DNA from: Typhlomys cinereus
Taxonomy: Eukaryota > Chordata > Mammalia > Rodentia > Platacanthomyidae
Reading direction: 5' to 3'
DNA: 64,000 bases
Assembly: GCA_023101885.1 (NCBI GenBank)
Contig: JALPQD010000159.1
Location: 3,627,994-3,691,993, forward strand
Each line of letters begins with the position of its first letter. Within the stretch, counting starts at the first letter, position 1. Positions 12,486 through 23,939 of this stretch are shown piece after piece. A program made the position numbers and the translations under genes. The notes below the pieces were generated by a model, which was not told the origin of the DNA, made no database searches, and saw nothing but the letters and a program-made list of their open reading frames with translations.

Positions 12486-13559
12486 GCACAATTCAGCCAA
12501 TACAGGCCTGCCTGGTCGAGTTCCTCCTACATATAACCACACTATTATATTTGCAAAAATATTTCAAAGCAATTTGCATAAATTACATGATTTTTTCATT
12601 CATTTTTGACATTTACAATGTAGAGAAAAATAACTTTTTCCTAACCAGAAGCTTGATATCCACTATTTGCATTTTAACTACTGGATTTTAACTATTGGAA
12701 TTTCTTTATACTCTTGTGATTCTTCAAGATATTATCGATTAGAAATCAAAGCATTTTGATGGAATTCATATCTTATGATTATCAGCACAAATGACATGGA
12801 AAGTTAAATGTTCTGTAACATCCCAATTTATGAAGTGCAGAAATCTTACTGTACCTTTGTGTATGCTCTGTGTTATCTGTAGCGGCAGTGTTGACTTGCA
12901 AGACTAAGAAACAAACTTTTTGAGGCCAAGTGTAAATAATGGAGGTATTGGGCAAATATACACAGAGTAACACAAACTTGCAATGTCTGATTTATAAATA
13001 TGATTAACAAATTGTAGTCAGAAGACACATGACTGTGTATTTTCATTTCACTCAAGCAATGTCACAATAGAGGGATTAAGCAGATTCCTGAAGATACTCA
13101 TAATACAACTATCATTTATTGAAATGGGAAAATCTGTCACTATAGAACATATCATTTAATTAAGGATGATAGTAGACAATGAGTTTTTACTATTAAATGT
13201 AAATATTCATGTTATCTGTGTTATGTTTGCAAGTTAAAATCTACAAACCTTCTAAAAATTGCCTAAAAGATTATTAAAACATCTGGTTGAGAACAAATAT
13301 GCTTTGTTTGTATACAGTTTTTGTAAATATATACATTTATGAATCAAACATTTAATTTTCACATTTACTTATGTTAAGAGAAATTACAGCTGAAGCGGTT
13401 GTTCATAAAAAGTGCACAAAAATAAAAAAAAAAATCCTTGAGCTGATTCATTTAGAATCCAGGGACAAAATTATACTAGAAGTAACAGGAATGTGGTACA
13501 TCCTGATAAAATGATGGTCAGAGAGGTCTTAAAGTCTCCCAAACATTGTAGGCTTTTGT

Positions 13560-14300
13560 ATTGCTCTTGGTCGTTCTCCAAAAACTGTCAGTAAGTCCCT
13601 GATTGCTGAAGATGCAACACAAATGGATCACAGAAACATGGCCAAATATATCAATTGGAACTGTTCTGTGGACTCCTCTTTGCTGGATAGCTTACAGATT
13701 ACCAAGGAATACTGTGGAAGAGAAATAATCAAATGCCCCATCAATGGCATGCGATCCGTAAGTTGCAATATAGATCACTATGGCAACAGGTGACCACCAG
13801 TGTAATAGTGGCGTGAGAATCAAGGAGACAACCAACGGCTTTCTTATTGTATTCAAGAGCAACTTGTCAGAAGGATACCCATTCTCGTACAAGAAGAACG
13901 TATAGAAAAAAAGAAAGGAAAAAAATCAATAGGGAAGACAGGCAATAAAACCATAGGTATCAAAATACTCTGTGGATAGCTGTTTTTATAACCATAGAAT
14001 TGGCACTTACAGTGGAAACCTTTGCATCTAAAGCTGGATTGGTGAAGGGAAATGCACATATCAGTGGGGTGGCCTGAAGAGAGGTAACTTGATATACCAT
14101 GGAGACCTAAGCACCCACCAAAGTAGACAGGTCAGAGTGAAAGCTGGGGTCCATATAAGCACACAGGCAGTGACAGAGGGAGTGGCAGAGAATGGTGAAG
14201 GGAAGGTAAAGGATAAAAGCAAGGGGAGGAGGGAGGGAAGCTAGGATGAATACCCAATATTCTTGTAAAAGTAGAAAATAAATAAATCTTAGTCTAAGAA
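13560..14300 (+). repeat. Unnamed interspersed repeat, copy 1 (L1 3' UTR-like end)
   Basis: The part from about 13960 to 14300 is shared with 24.86-25.17 kb: 'CATAGAATTGGCACTTACAG', 'CTAAAGCTGGATTGGTGAAG', 'CAGTGGGGTGGCCTGAAGAG', then a purine-rich tract 'GGGGAGGAGGGAGGGAAG' and an A-rich end after 'GATGAATACCCAATATTC'. A purine tract followed by an A-rich end is the layout of an L1-type 3' UTR, but from a different subfamily than the main one here. The left limit is approximate. Confidence 0.55.
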
Positions 14301-14464
14301 ATGTCTTTACTATGAACTTGATCACTGTGAGCTATGTGATCAAAAGGTTTCAACTTCAGTTTTTCTGTTCTGAATATGTTCATGATTCATCCGAACTCTT
14401 AAATGGGAGAAACAGTTACCTTCAAGAAATGGAAATGATAAACACATAGAAACTTTATTATTTA

Positions 14465-14830
14465 GCAATTGTAGTTACCATATGACCCTGCACTTCCAAG
14501 ACTAGTTATGTTACCAATAGAATTTTGTGTATATGTTTCAAAGCACATGAAAATATTTATAACAGCACTATTTGTAAAAGATCTACTTGTAAAGCAAATG
14601 TCCACCAACAGCAGAGTAAAAGAATAAGGATACGAATATCTTAGGACACAATCTTGTGGTAGTCAACATCATATTTTATACTATGTATTTTTGTATAAAT
14701 GAAACATTGAATGATGAGCCAGAGACATAACAATTTAATGTTTCAATACAAATGAAACTCTGAAATATGAAAGACTGTTTCTCATGGGGAGATTATGATG
14801 GTAGTTACCTCATGGAAGGTGTAATATGAA
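14465..14830 (+). repeat. Old L1 ORF2 3' fragment, sense
   Basis: 'CATATGACCCTGCACTTCCA', 'AATATTTATAACAGCACTA' and 'AAATGTCCACCAACAGCAG' follow the conserved C-terminal ORF2 order (YDPAIPLL...MFIAALF...CP..D.W). Many indels break the frame. Confidence 0.75.
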
Positions 14831-15415
14831 GAAGGATTTTGAATAAGTTATCAATATCACAGGCATTCTTTCATTTCTTAATCTGAAATATTTGATTTGG
14901 GCCAATTCAGCAGGCTCTATAATTTCATGTACATAAATTTGTGTAAATTGAAAGTTTATATGCAACCCTGTAGTCACTGTGATAATATATATATATATAT
15001 TATAAGGATGTATAGCAACAGAAATGAGGTCTGGAGAAGGATCTGAAGCTAATGTGACAGCTTACCAAGCAAAATGACTGGGTTTGGGTACCCATATCCC
15101 AAAGAAATATTGTGTGATTGGGCTGTTATTAATTCTAGCCTTGGAATATGGAGATTGGGAGTCTCTGAAGCAAGCTGACTTGTGAGAATAGTCCTATCAG
15201 ATGAAGTCCTCATTTGATTAGATGACCTGCTTTAAAAATAACAAAGTAGAAAATCAATGGAGTATAATAATTCTCATTGCTAATCTCTAGTTTCCCCATG
15301 CACAATAATGTACACACACACACACTCGTGTATGTACACACAGGCATGTATACACATATACATTTGCTCCCCCAGACATACTCATGATAATGAAAAAACA
15401 GGAAAGTTTGATACT

Positions 15416-15427
15416 AAAGAAAATAAG
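15416..15427. repeat. Target-site duplication (left) of L1 at 15428-16181
   Basis: AAAGAAAATAAG here recurs at 16182-16193. Part of the match may be A-tail. Confidence 0.75.
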
Positions 15428-16181
15428 GGTATGATCTCACCAGAAGGGAAGGGCATATAATCTGGCAGATAAAAAGTAACCATTTTGCAAATGGGTGACT
15501 GACCCTCCCTCACTGTGGTTTCCTACTTTTATTACATCTACCTTTGAAGATACTCTTATAACAAGACTCTAGTTTAACAGCTTTTTAATCTCTGGCCAGT
15601 GGTTGACATCCAATACCCATCAGGATGGAGTGAAGGGCATTGCAGGAGCAGCACAACTGAAAAAAAAAATCAACAAACCATAACCCAGAACTTCAGAGAC
15701 TCTATATCAACCACCTGGAACTAGGCCAGCCTAATCTCTCCCCATCCTGAAACTCAGGGAAATTTGTGGAAGAGGGGGACAGTAAGATTGTAAGAGCACA
15801 AGGATGGGAGCAGCAATGATATGCAAGATACTCCACACAAGTTAGGGCCAAAGCAATCATAATTGGACTTTGCATGCCTTGCGCAATGTCCAACACACTA
15901 TTGACCCTTCAAAGTCTAGCATGGACTAAAGGTTCTAGGATCCATGGAGATAAGGGATTGACAGCCACAGTAGTGTTCCTATGCTTAGTGGGACACAGGA
16001 AAGGGTTCTGGGAAATACCACTGGGTCCTTGCACCTCATCGGAGAATAGGACCCAGAGGAGATTTGGGCATGCACATTTAAGGATGCTCCGAGTATGGGA
16101 GGGGGAGGTATTGGAGGATGGGGAGAGGGGGGGAGGGGGGCACAGGGTGTACCTGTTAAGTCTGTATGAGTGTAAATAAAA
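15428..16181 (+). mobile_element. 5'-truncated L1 3' UTR insertion, sense strand
   Basis: Sense-orientation copy of the main L1 3' UTR: starts 'GGTATGATCTCACCAGAAGG', passes 'CTCTGGCCAGTGG', carries a G-rich tract (about 16096-16140) and ends 'GTCTGTATGAGTGTAAATAA' with an A-rich tail. It is flanked by a 12-bp duplication. This is the only well-bounded copy in the same orientation as the host gene, so it is the one that could supply a sense polyadenylation signal to the transcript. Open frames inside are by-products of the purine tract. Confidence 0.87.
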
Positions 16182-17144
16182 AAAGAAAATAAGATTACAA
16201 ACGTGACTTCTTGCAACTACAATTTGTAGATGTATCCTTATCAAGCGTAATTAATTTTAAGTGGAAATCATTATTCTAAAGTAAGATTTCATAAGTGTAA
16301 AAACGTTTAAATTTCTCTGAAGTATAATAACCATAAACTTTGTCTAACAAGTTAATTTATTGGTTTACATCTTTAAATGGCCATAAATACAAAGAAAATA
16401 TGCAAATATGTTCATAGTCCCTTCAATACTATAGACAAGATTTAAAATTTTTATATACATATATTGCTTGTAAATATAGTAAATAAAATATCCAAATATA
16501 TGTTTTAAATATTGTGGCAAAGCAGAACCATATGATTCTTCTTGAACCTATAGCAATTTTGGACAATTTGGTACAAGAAAATTTGCAGGTACATTAATAG
16601 TTACAGCTAGTTTCATTTATGTATAATTTACACAACCACTTGAAGCCAAAAGTTTCCTCCAGCTGGACACAGAAGAGGAAGAAGCAAGAGTTGCGAGATG
16701 AAGTAAAAGGGAAGGAGGGACTTTGTCAAAAGCCTCATTCCTTTGCATTAGACACTGATATAGTTTAGAGCCTCCAGAAATTTTATTGAGGGTACAATTT
16801 AAATGTAGCCTTGAAAGACTCTCAGCTTAGAATCACCTGAGCTGTGCTATATTCATACCTACAGAAGTGTGAAGCAATAGTGAGTATTGTTTAAGTCTCT
16901 GGTAACTGGGTGTAGAAACAATTTATCTATTTTTTATAACAAAAGTCATATGATATCTAATCCATAAACAGTACTTCAATGAATTTCAGAGTATAAATTC
17001 ATAATGAGAATGTAACCTGACTATAATACAGGTGAGATAAATATGAGAAACCAAGTAAAATTTCAGCCATACTGTTTTCTTATTATGAGAGACACAACTT
17101 TAATCATGAGCCATGGAAAAAGTTCATAATAAAATTTAAAAACT

Positions 17145-17330
17145 GGGAGTGGTCTGTAATAGCATTAGGCTCTAATTTCAGATGCCCAGCACATATATAA
17201 ATGCCAGACACAGAACTGTATACCTACAATCCCAGTGTCATTGGGTGGTGAGAAAAGAGTCCACGGAACTCTCTGGTCAGTGATTCTAGTCATTAGTGAG
17301 ACTAGAGGGAAACTGAGGAACTAGACGGAA
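17145..17330 (+). repeat. B3/RSINE-like SINE fragment
   Basis: 'TTTCAGATGCCCAGCACAT', 'GTATACCTACAATCCCAGTG', 'CTCTGGTCAGTGATTCTAG' and 'TTAGTGAGACTAGAGGG' parallel the rodent B3/RSINE body (GTTCAGATCCCCAG..., TGTAATCCCAG..., CTGGCCAG...TAG..., GTGAG...). Strongly diverged. Confidence 0.5.
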
Positions 17331-17630
17331 CTCCTGAGATGGCTCAGGAGTTAAGCCTTTGCCTTGCAAGCAAAATGAAGAGTTGAGATCCCAGAACATA
17401 TGTAAAACTTCCAGGTGAAATTGGCAGTTGTCGCCAGTTCCAGTCCTGGAAGACAGAGCCTGAGAATCCCCACAGTTAGTAATAAGGAGGTAAAATAATC
17501 TAGTCTGATGTCACACTTGGGCCTCCAGAGGCGCATACAGTATCTTCTACACACACCCACACCACACACAACTTTACATATACACATGTTCATGCAAAAA
17601 GAAAAATACATGTAAAAAGAAAAATAAAAC
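17331..17630 (+). repeat. tRNA-derived SINE of the abundant B2-superfamily type
   Basis: The head 'GAGATGGCTCAGGAGTTAAG' carries the A box and 'GAGTTGAGATCCCAG' the B box. The body 'GACAGAGCCTGAGAATCCC' matches other copies. The tail is ACAC-rich and then A-rich, ending near 17630. Confidence 0.8.
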
Positions 17631-18155
17631 ATAAGGTGAAGAGCAACTGAAGACTTTTTGCCCCCATCCCATACATATATACAAACACACATGCACACAC
17701 ACACCACACACTTTTTGAATGCATAAGAACATGTCTTTATCATATATCTTGGTTTATGTAGCTTATGGATGAGAAAGAAAAGTCACACTGGAAAACAAAA
17801 CAGAATGAAGTCATTAACACAGAGATGAGCTCCTTAGGGAATAAAGAAGTTGCCAGTGGGAAAGGATGATAAGAGAGGGCGGGGAAGAGGAATCAGGATG
17901 GACTATATGCATAAAGTGACAAAGAACCATATTTATTAATATAATATACTATTAAATATCAGTAAGCTGTTTCTTAGTGTAAAATGTTAAAAATTAAGTG
18001 CTTTTGTAAGTTAACTTATATAAATATACTGACAAAGAACTCACATGTACATTAATATTTGAATATATAACTTGAGTAATATTATATAACTGTGTACATT
18101 ACATATATTTATATATAATTAATTCTTTTATAATTCTGGTTATAACTACTATTCC

Positions 18156-18421
18156 TGGGTCTGGAGAGGTGGCAGGCAGAAGGTCCCGAGTTCGGATTCT
18201 AGACCCCACGTGTAGATGCCAGGCGGAAGTGGGGACGGCCTGCGTTTCTGGTCCTCATAGAGTGGAGCCTGTGAATGCCGGGGCAGAGTAAACAAGGAGG
18301 AGGTGGAGGCGTCCATGGTGGTTCCCGAATTTGTCCTCGGTTCTATACACACACACACATACATACACACGCGCACACATGCGTACACGCACAACTGAAT
18401 AAATAAAAAAAATTTTTTAAA
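18156..18421 (+). repeat. tRNA-derived SINE with internal deletion of the A box
   Basis: Starts 'GGGTCTGGAGAGGTGG' and jumps directly to 'CAGGCAGAAGGTCCCGAG'. Compared with 49.8 kb it lacks about 27 nt that contain the A box and the following TTAAGCCTCTGCC. The B-box side, body and CA-rich tail are intact. Target duplication AACTACTATTCC/AACTACTGTTCC (18144-18155, 18422-18433; 11 of 12 match). Confidence 0.88.
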
Positions 18422-20669
18422 AACTACTGTTCCCAAAATGGTATCTTGATCTGATGATTTTGAAACACTTTAAGTGGTCCAAAATGAAAATAATTTTCTT
18501 AATAGTACTTAGGTATAACTTGCTATTTTTATTGCATATTTTCCCTCAAGAAACAAGAACCATAGAAGTTGAAGCTTCAGGGATAGAAGCACAGTTGAAT
18601 TAGTGACCTTAAACATGATCTAGTTGTCTTTAGTGATTGTATTATTCACAGTCACTAAACAAGAAATAATCCAATCAACAGTAAGTCAAACTCTATGAAT
18701 TTATTTATCTGTAATTGACATAAAACTATTAGGAACTATTTTCATTTTCTTTTTGCATTATATTTCTATTCAATGAATAGTATGACAAAATTGACTGTAG
18801 ACACTTAACTCCACTGAGACTTCAAACATATCTTAAGGAGAAACAGACACAGTTTATTGACTTGTCAGCTAAAGTAACTATTATTTGCATAAAATATAAT
18901 TCGTCTAAAAAAATGCCTGCCAAGTAAACTATGGTGTTTTGCCCTTTGCCCTGTGATTTATATTTTTCTTATATACGTTTGTCCTCATGTTCTATTTTGA
19001 CAAGAAAAAGAAAATAATGGATCGGATTTATTGTCTATAATACTCCTAACCTATCAAAAATGCAGATACGTAAATCTTTAATTTGCCACTTAACCTTCAC
19101 GCCATAATGATATTTAAAGATTGCTTTTTCATATGAAATCAATAGGTAAATATGAAAGGATATTTTGCTAATGTATATGGTGTTCATCAACATTTGGCAG
19201 ATATCACCAGCTCAGTGAATCATAGTGTTTCAAATGAGTGTTGGATAATTCTTGCTAAGTGGAAAATTAAGATATCTTTTACAATGGCAAAATAGTCACT
19301 GATGTGATTTTGAATTATACAAATAACTTATACATTTCTGAATAATTTGAAAGAAAAATCCACCATTATCAGAATAAACTATTGAAATAACTACCTATTC
19401 AAAATGTAAATCTAACTAAGCCCAGTAATTCTTTGTATGCTCAATTCTGATAGTACATTTTACAATATTGAATAAATCTGTATGCATGACAGTCTGGCTA
19501 TATTATATGAAACTATATATTCACTCTGCTAAATAAAATGTACTTCTTTTTTTTTAGAAATTGTAAATGATAGGAAATGTGATTAAATTTTTATTTTTTT
19601 CAACAAATGCTGATCTTATTCTGGATATTTGAAAATGAAGCAATGTACTTACAGTTAAATATACACTTTTCCATTAATGTCACGTTAACAGAACAGAATA
19701 AATGAGGTTTTAAAAATTATTTTGTTTGTAAGCAGACCTAAAGAAAATAAATTTGAGAATTGCTAAAATGTAGTAATGAAACCAACAGCCAAAAATAAAT
19801 TTTATGAACAATGTATTTCCATGATATATGATTACATTTATATATGAAATAAAATATAATAAAATACAATATAATAGTTAAAATGTTAGTAATGTTTAAA
19901 TATGAAAATTTCTATCTGTGAAAGGGTCTAGAATCAATATATGCATCTATTTTGCCCTTATAAAAATTTTGTACCATGTGTATGCATGTAACCTTATTAT
20001 GAACACTTTTATTGAGTGAGCTTTAGAAAAAGTATAACTTATCAATCATCTTATGTATCATTCAATATTTTATCATTGTATAAAAAATTACTATAAGTAA
20101 TATATTATAGGCAACAATGCCTTTCCCATATTTTTATATAAATATTAAGTGTGTAGTATACAATTATGCAGTAGAGTGTACCAGAATTTGGAAACACCCT
20201 AGAAAACAAAGACTTCTATTTTGTAGGCACTTCAGTTACAATTTTTAAATTCAGGCAACATCTCCTGCTTCATTCTTAAATATAAACTTACCTATATATA
20301 TATGCAAAATACATACATGTATGCACACACATACATACACATGATAATTTTCTAGCCATAATTAAAATTATTTCCTTGACAAAAATTTGTGCCTAAGTCT
20401 TACTTCTTAATTTCAAGGATCTAAAACCTGGAACATAGATTCTCTCAACTTTCTGTTTTTCAATTTTAAAACATAGATGATGCATATGACAGCTATTATA
20501 AATTTTAGTGCAAATGTATACACACAAATTAATGTGTCCTTGCATATACTGAGAGAAGCTGCTCAAGATTGCTGACTACTGAATAAGATGTTATGCTTAT
20601 ACTTAAGAATAAAGAGTTCAATAAGATGACTTTTTCTCTCATAAAATCTATTAGGTGTCATTACAATAA

Positions 20670-20697
20670 CTAATAATTCACTCCACTTTCTCTTTAG
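20670..20697 (+). other. Branch point and 3' splice acceptor of the CSMD3 exon
   Basis: CTAAT at 20670-20674 fits the YTNAY branch-point consensus, with the A at 20673 about 24 nt before the AG. It is followed by the pyrimidine-rich stretch CTCCACTTTCTCTTTAG with no intervening AG. An upstream AG at 20653-20654 lies before the branch point and so should not compete. The alternative AG at 20703-20704 would remove the conserved LT of the CUB strand. Confidence 0.8.
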
Positions 20698-20810
20698 GTT
20701 AACAGGATTCCATCTGCCACCTCCAGTGACAAGTACAAAATCTGTGTTCTCACTGAGATTGACCAGTGACTTTGCTGTTAGTGCTCACGGGTTTAAAGTA
20801 TATTATGAAG
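20698..20810 (+). CDS. CSMD3: CSMD3 internal coding exon (second half of CUB domain 1)
   Basis: Seen: a 113-nt open segment between a canonical acceptor (CTTTAG) and donor (GTAAGC). It reads as one base finishing a codon, 37 codons, then one base of the next codon. The peptide starts LTGFHLPPP, continues SLRLTSDFAVSAHGF and ends KVYYE, with no cysteine or stop. Known: CUB domains end in strands of the form 'L-hydrophobic-SD...GF.a.Y', and the first CUB of CSMD proteins has a very similar LTGF...SLRL.SD.AVSA.GF run. The KVYYE ending favours CSMD3 over CSMD1. CSMD proteins are very large single-pass membrane proteins of neurons and other tissues with tandem CUB and Sushi domains outside the cell. 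CSMD3 is linked to dendrite development, and CSMD1 to complement control. Inference: an early exon of the gene. The neighbouring exons lie outside the window. The 113-nt length means skipping it would shift the frame. CSMD3 is very likely; a paralogue is the main alternative. Confidence 0.87.
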
Positions 20811-20816
20811 GTAAGC
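20811..20816 (+). other. 5' splice donor of the CSMD3 exon
   Basis: GAAG|GTAAGC is a strong U1-type donor. The exon ends after the first base of a codon, so the downstream intron is phase 1 and the upstream intron is phase 2. Confidence 0.85.
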
Positions 20817-23800
20817 AATAGTAGAATAAATGAACCACCTCCTAGGTTAATATAGTCTAACTGAATTTCTACAAGTTTAACAGTGGAAGATCAACCAGCA
20901 AAAGGAGAGGTAAAGTTCATTCAATGGCCTCAGATTTAGTGATGAGACTCATCCTGATTGATATACTTAGAAATACTATGGTTATTAGTCTTATTGATTT
21001 ACACCTCAGGTGCCTAGACAAAGGAACAACTTTCCTTTAAGTTCTTAGTAAGTTAATTCAGCATTAGGCTTATGTACAAAGGCATTAAGTAGGAGAGAAA
21101 AAAGAATGACGTTTGGTAGGGGAAAATTAATAAAGGAATGATATACGTGGTCCAGAGTCTGCTGAAGGCACTAAAAATGAACAGAAAGTTCAATTTCTTA
21201 TTATATTAATATAAAAGTTTTAGCTGAAATAATCTATTTTTGATTAAAAATACATATTTTTTTAGTTAACTGAACAGTATTTTGCTATTATTAAGAGAAG
21301 AACCTCACCCCTAATCACAGAGATATAATAAAAATTTGACTACTCTTTTTTGGATCATAATATCAAAATCAAATATACCATGTCCAATATAGCCATTAAA
21401 ACATGTGCAAGTACAGTGGCAGGGGAGGTTGATTTAATATTTTCTGTTCACAATTTGGGAGACCGATGCCATTGTCTTGAGTGTTCCTTACTAATAAACA
21501 TCATCAGCTTTGGTGCTTACTGTTCCAATCTGAATAACAAGACAAAACACAGGACATAAACTAGAGCAATCACATAAAATAAAATTTTAATGGTATAAAA
21601 TTTAGCATGTTCTCTTTGGGGAAACTAAATATTATCTGATCTAGAACTATCTTCTTTGCTTGAGAGAATGCCTTTTACCAATCAAGAATATTACTTCATT
21701 GTTTTTTATTTTTATTTTGCCTAGCAATATATGCAGGAGTTTAGAACACAATTTTCTTCCTAATACGCTTCTGAATTCTTGTTTCTCATGGTAAGATGAA
21801 TTCAAAGACTAATTCCCTCCATTTTAATAATTTCTCAAGATGTTTTTACAAAAGTTAATAATTGTCTAAGTCTTGGCAACTTAATTCATGCATGTTTATT
21901 ACTGTCTTCACAAAGGTTTAAGTAAAATTTTTGCATCTCTACAAAATATCAAGGCAACAATTTTCTACTAACTGTTTATAAATAGGTACTTTATCCTGTA
22001 TTCATCCAAATAATGGTATTTTTGGTTTTTATTATTCTTCCAGCTAGTATTAATTATATGGAAGAGTGGAGTGGCACAAGTGTTGAGTCATGTTGGCATA
22101 TTTTCTTATTTGGTGTCAGGTGTCAGCAATTCATTTAAAATATTTTCATATTCTCTATCCTTTCTGTGCATATGACATTTATTTTTTCTGCATTTGACAT
22201 TAATCTTTTCCTTTACATCTTTTATTCTTCAGGAAATGTATATTCTTATATGTTCATGTTATTGAAATGCACTTTTTAGATGTCATAAGAGCAAACATAT
22301 GAGATAGACCTCCATGAAGTACCAAGAGACAGGACATTATGCTGCAGAATACTCATTGACTATTCTGATAGAGTAAGAAAAGATTACCAAAACTCTAATA
22401 GACGATTTAAAAGATCAAGGATATCTTTCAGAATTATGATGCAGAAGAGTTTTGTCGTTCTGTTAGATTTTCTATTCAGTGACTCAGTGTTGAAGCAAAA
22501 TTGTGGGCAGTAATTCTTAACAGAAATTTCTAGGAAGTATAGATTTCACAGCTGTTTCTGTCTCTATTCCCTCATTGTTATGGAGGTGAGTGACTGGCTT
22601 GTTACCAGCTGGAACAAAATCCCCACTAAGCAAGTATCTCTTTTTGTGATGGCTCAAAGAATCCTACTGGGTATGAAAATCTTTCTGATTTCCCCTCTGA
22701 TGGCTTTGAGTACCAACTTCTTCCTGCACACATCTCTAATTCATGTAGATAAGCTTTATTGCTTTTAAGGATACATGCCACTGACATTGACCCATCTATA
22801 TTAAAGACTTTTATGATAATTACATCTTAAAAGTCTTTTTTGTCAAATAGACATGAGGCGTATTTTTTGAAGACTGGAAAAAGGGCATTATTTAATGCCA
22901 TTTGGTCTGTGTTTATCATAATTCTAACACCAAATTTCATGTATCAGTTTCACTTGGGAAATATATTAAATTACGGTTTCCTTTGTATGACTTACTTATT
23001 TTAAAATAGAAGTAGAATTCTGTGTTGTCACTGGACCAATTGATTTCATGTGTACCAATAATGCAGATGCTTTATGGCATTTTTTCTTTTCCTAACAGAT
23101 TAGACAAAACAACACAAATCTGTTCTATAAGGTGCTAACAAAAATGATTGTAGAATCACTATAACTACTGAGATACTCAGCTAAAAATCAATATTTAAAC
23201 TCAAATTTAAATTTTGTTCTTTATAATACTAAGCTAACATCTCAAACTGCTTCATAAATATCTTTTGTAATTAATGTTATACAATCATATAATGTTTTAT
23301 AATTAATGCATTGAAACTATGCTCAATATGTAGCTCTTTAGAAATCATGTGATGTGATGATAGCCAAGAGAAAAAATACATGACCTTAGTTAAGTTAGTG
23401 CACTTCAGATGATGTTGACATCATCTCAAGACAGATTTGCATAGTATATACAACTAATATAACTTGCAGAAGCCAAAATAAATGAGATGGTTGTATTGAT
23501 TCACTGCCAGCATTTGTCATATTCTTTATGACAAGCATGTATCCCCAATCACAAACCAATAGTTTATAAAACATACAACATTACAGTTAAATATTGTACT
23601 AATACAGTTTTGCTTAGATGATTCTAAAAGTTTACTATTAGTTTCCATGGTCTTTTCATAGTGCATCAGTAAGCATGTTACTGCTACATGGACCAGTTCT
23701 TACCATATCATTTCACACCATTAAGTTATCTGAATGTATTATATATTTTATTCTTTTGAAAAACATTAGAGAATTATCCACAGTTTCACTTTGCAATTTC

Positions 23801-23939
23801 TTTTATGGATCTTCTAACATACAGTAAGTTTATCTTCTTGGGACAACTATTTAATATTACTTTTTTAATATCAAACAGTAGCAATCAAATATTTTAATAA
23901 TTCAGGACCATATATGAATGAATTTTTCTATATATTACA

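Larger units (their letters stand above)
12025..12531 (-). mobile_element. Solo LTR, ERVK-type, interrupted by an L1 3' fragment
   Basis: On the minus strand the element starts TGTAGGAGGAAC and ends GACCACAACA, i.e. TG...CA termini. It is flanked on both sides by TATAAC (12019-12024 and 12532-12537). A 6-bp duplication is typical of class II (ERVK/IAP-like) elements. On the minus strand it contains a TATATA box (about 12141-12146) and an AATAAA signal (12118-12123), in the order expected for U3-R. No internal viral sequence adjoins it, so it is a solo LTR left by recombination. Without the L1 insert and its extra duplication it is about 310 bp. Exact subfamily not identified. Confidence 0.85.
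1..20697 (+). other. CSMD3: Upstream CSMD3 intron (3' part)
   Basis: All sequence before the exon is inferred to be intron, since no other exon-like open segment with splice sites was recognised. It is AT-rich and carries the interspersed repeats listed separately. Unassigned stretches longer than 300 bp are about 361-736, 1057-4300, 4700-7048, 7102-7444, 7761-8725, 9456-12018, 12538-13559, 14831-15415, 16194-17144, 17631-18143 and 18434-20669. In these I see only AT-rich DNA with short chance open frames. Large early introns are typical of CSMD genes. The intron call rests on the exon identity. Confidence 0.8.

Noticed and set aside
17351..17743. 130-codon minus frame with CVCMCVCIYV-type sequence
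   Set aside because: Antisense reading of a SINE body and its ACAC tail. The same artefact occurs at 18.1-18.4, 37.5, 47.2 and 49.8-50.1 kb.
20641..20660. Alternative acceptor AG at 20653-20654 for the CSMD3 exon
   Set aside because: It lies upstream of the likely branch point and lacks a pyrimidine tract. Using it would add sequence not matching the CUB domain.
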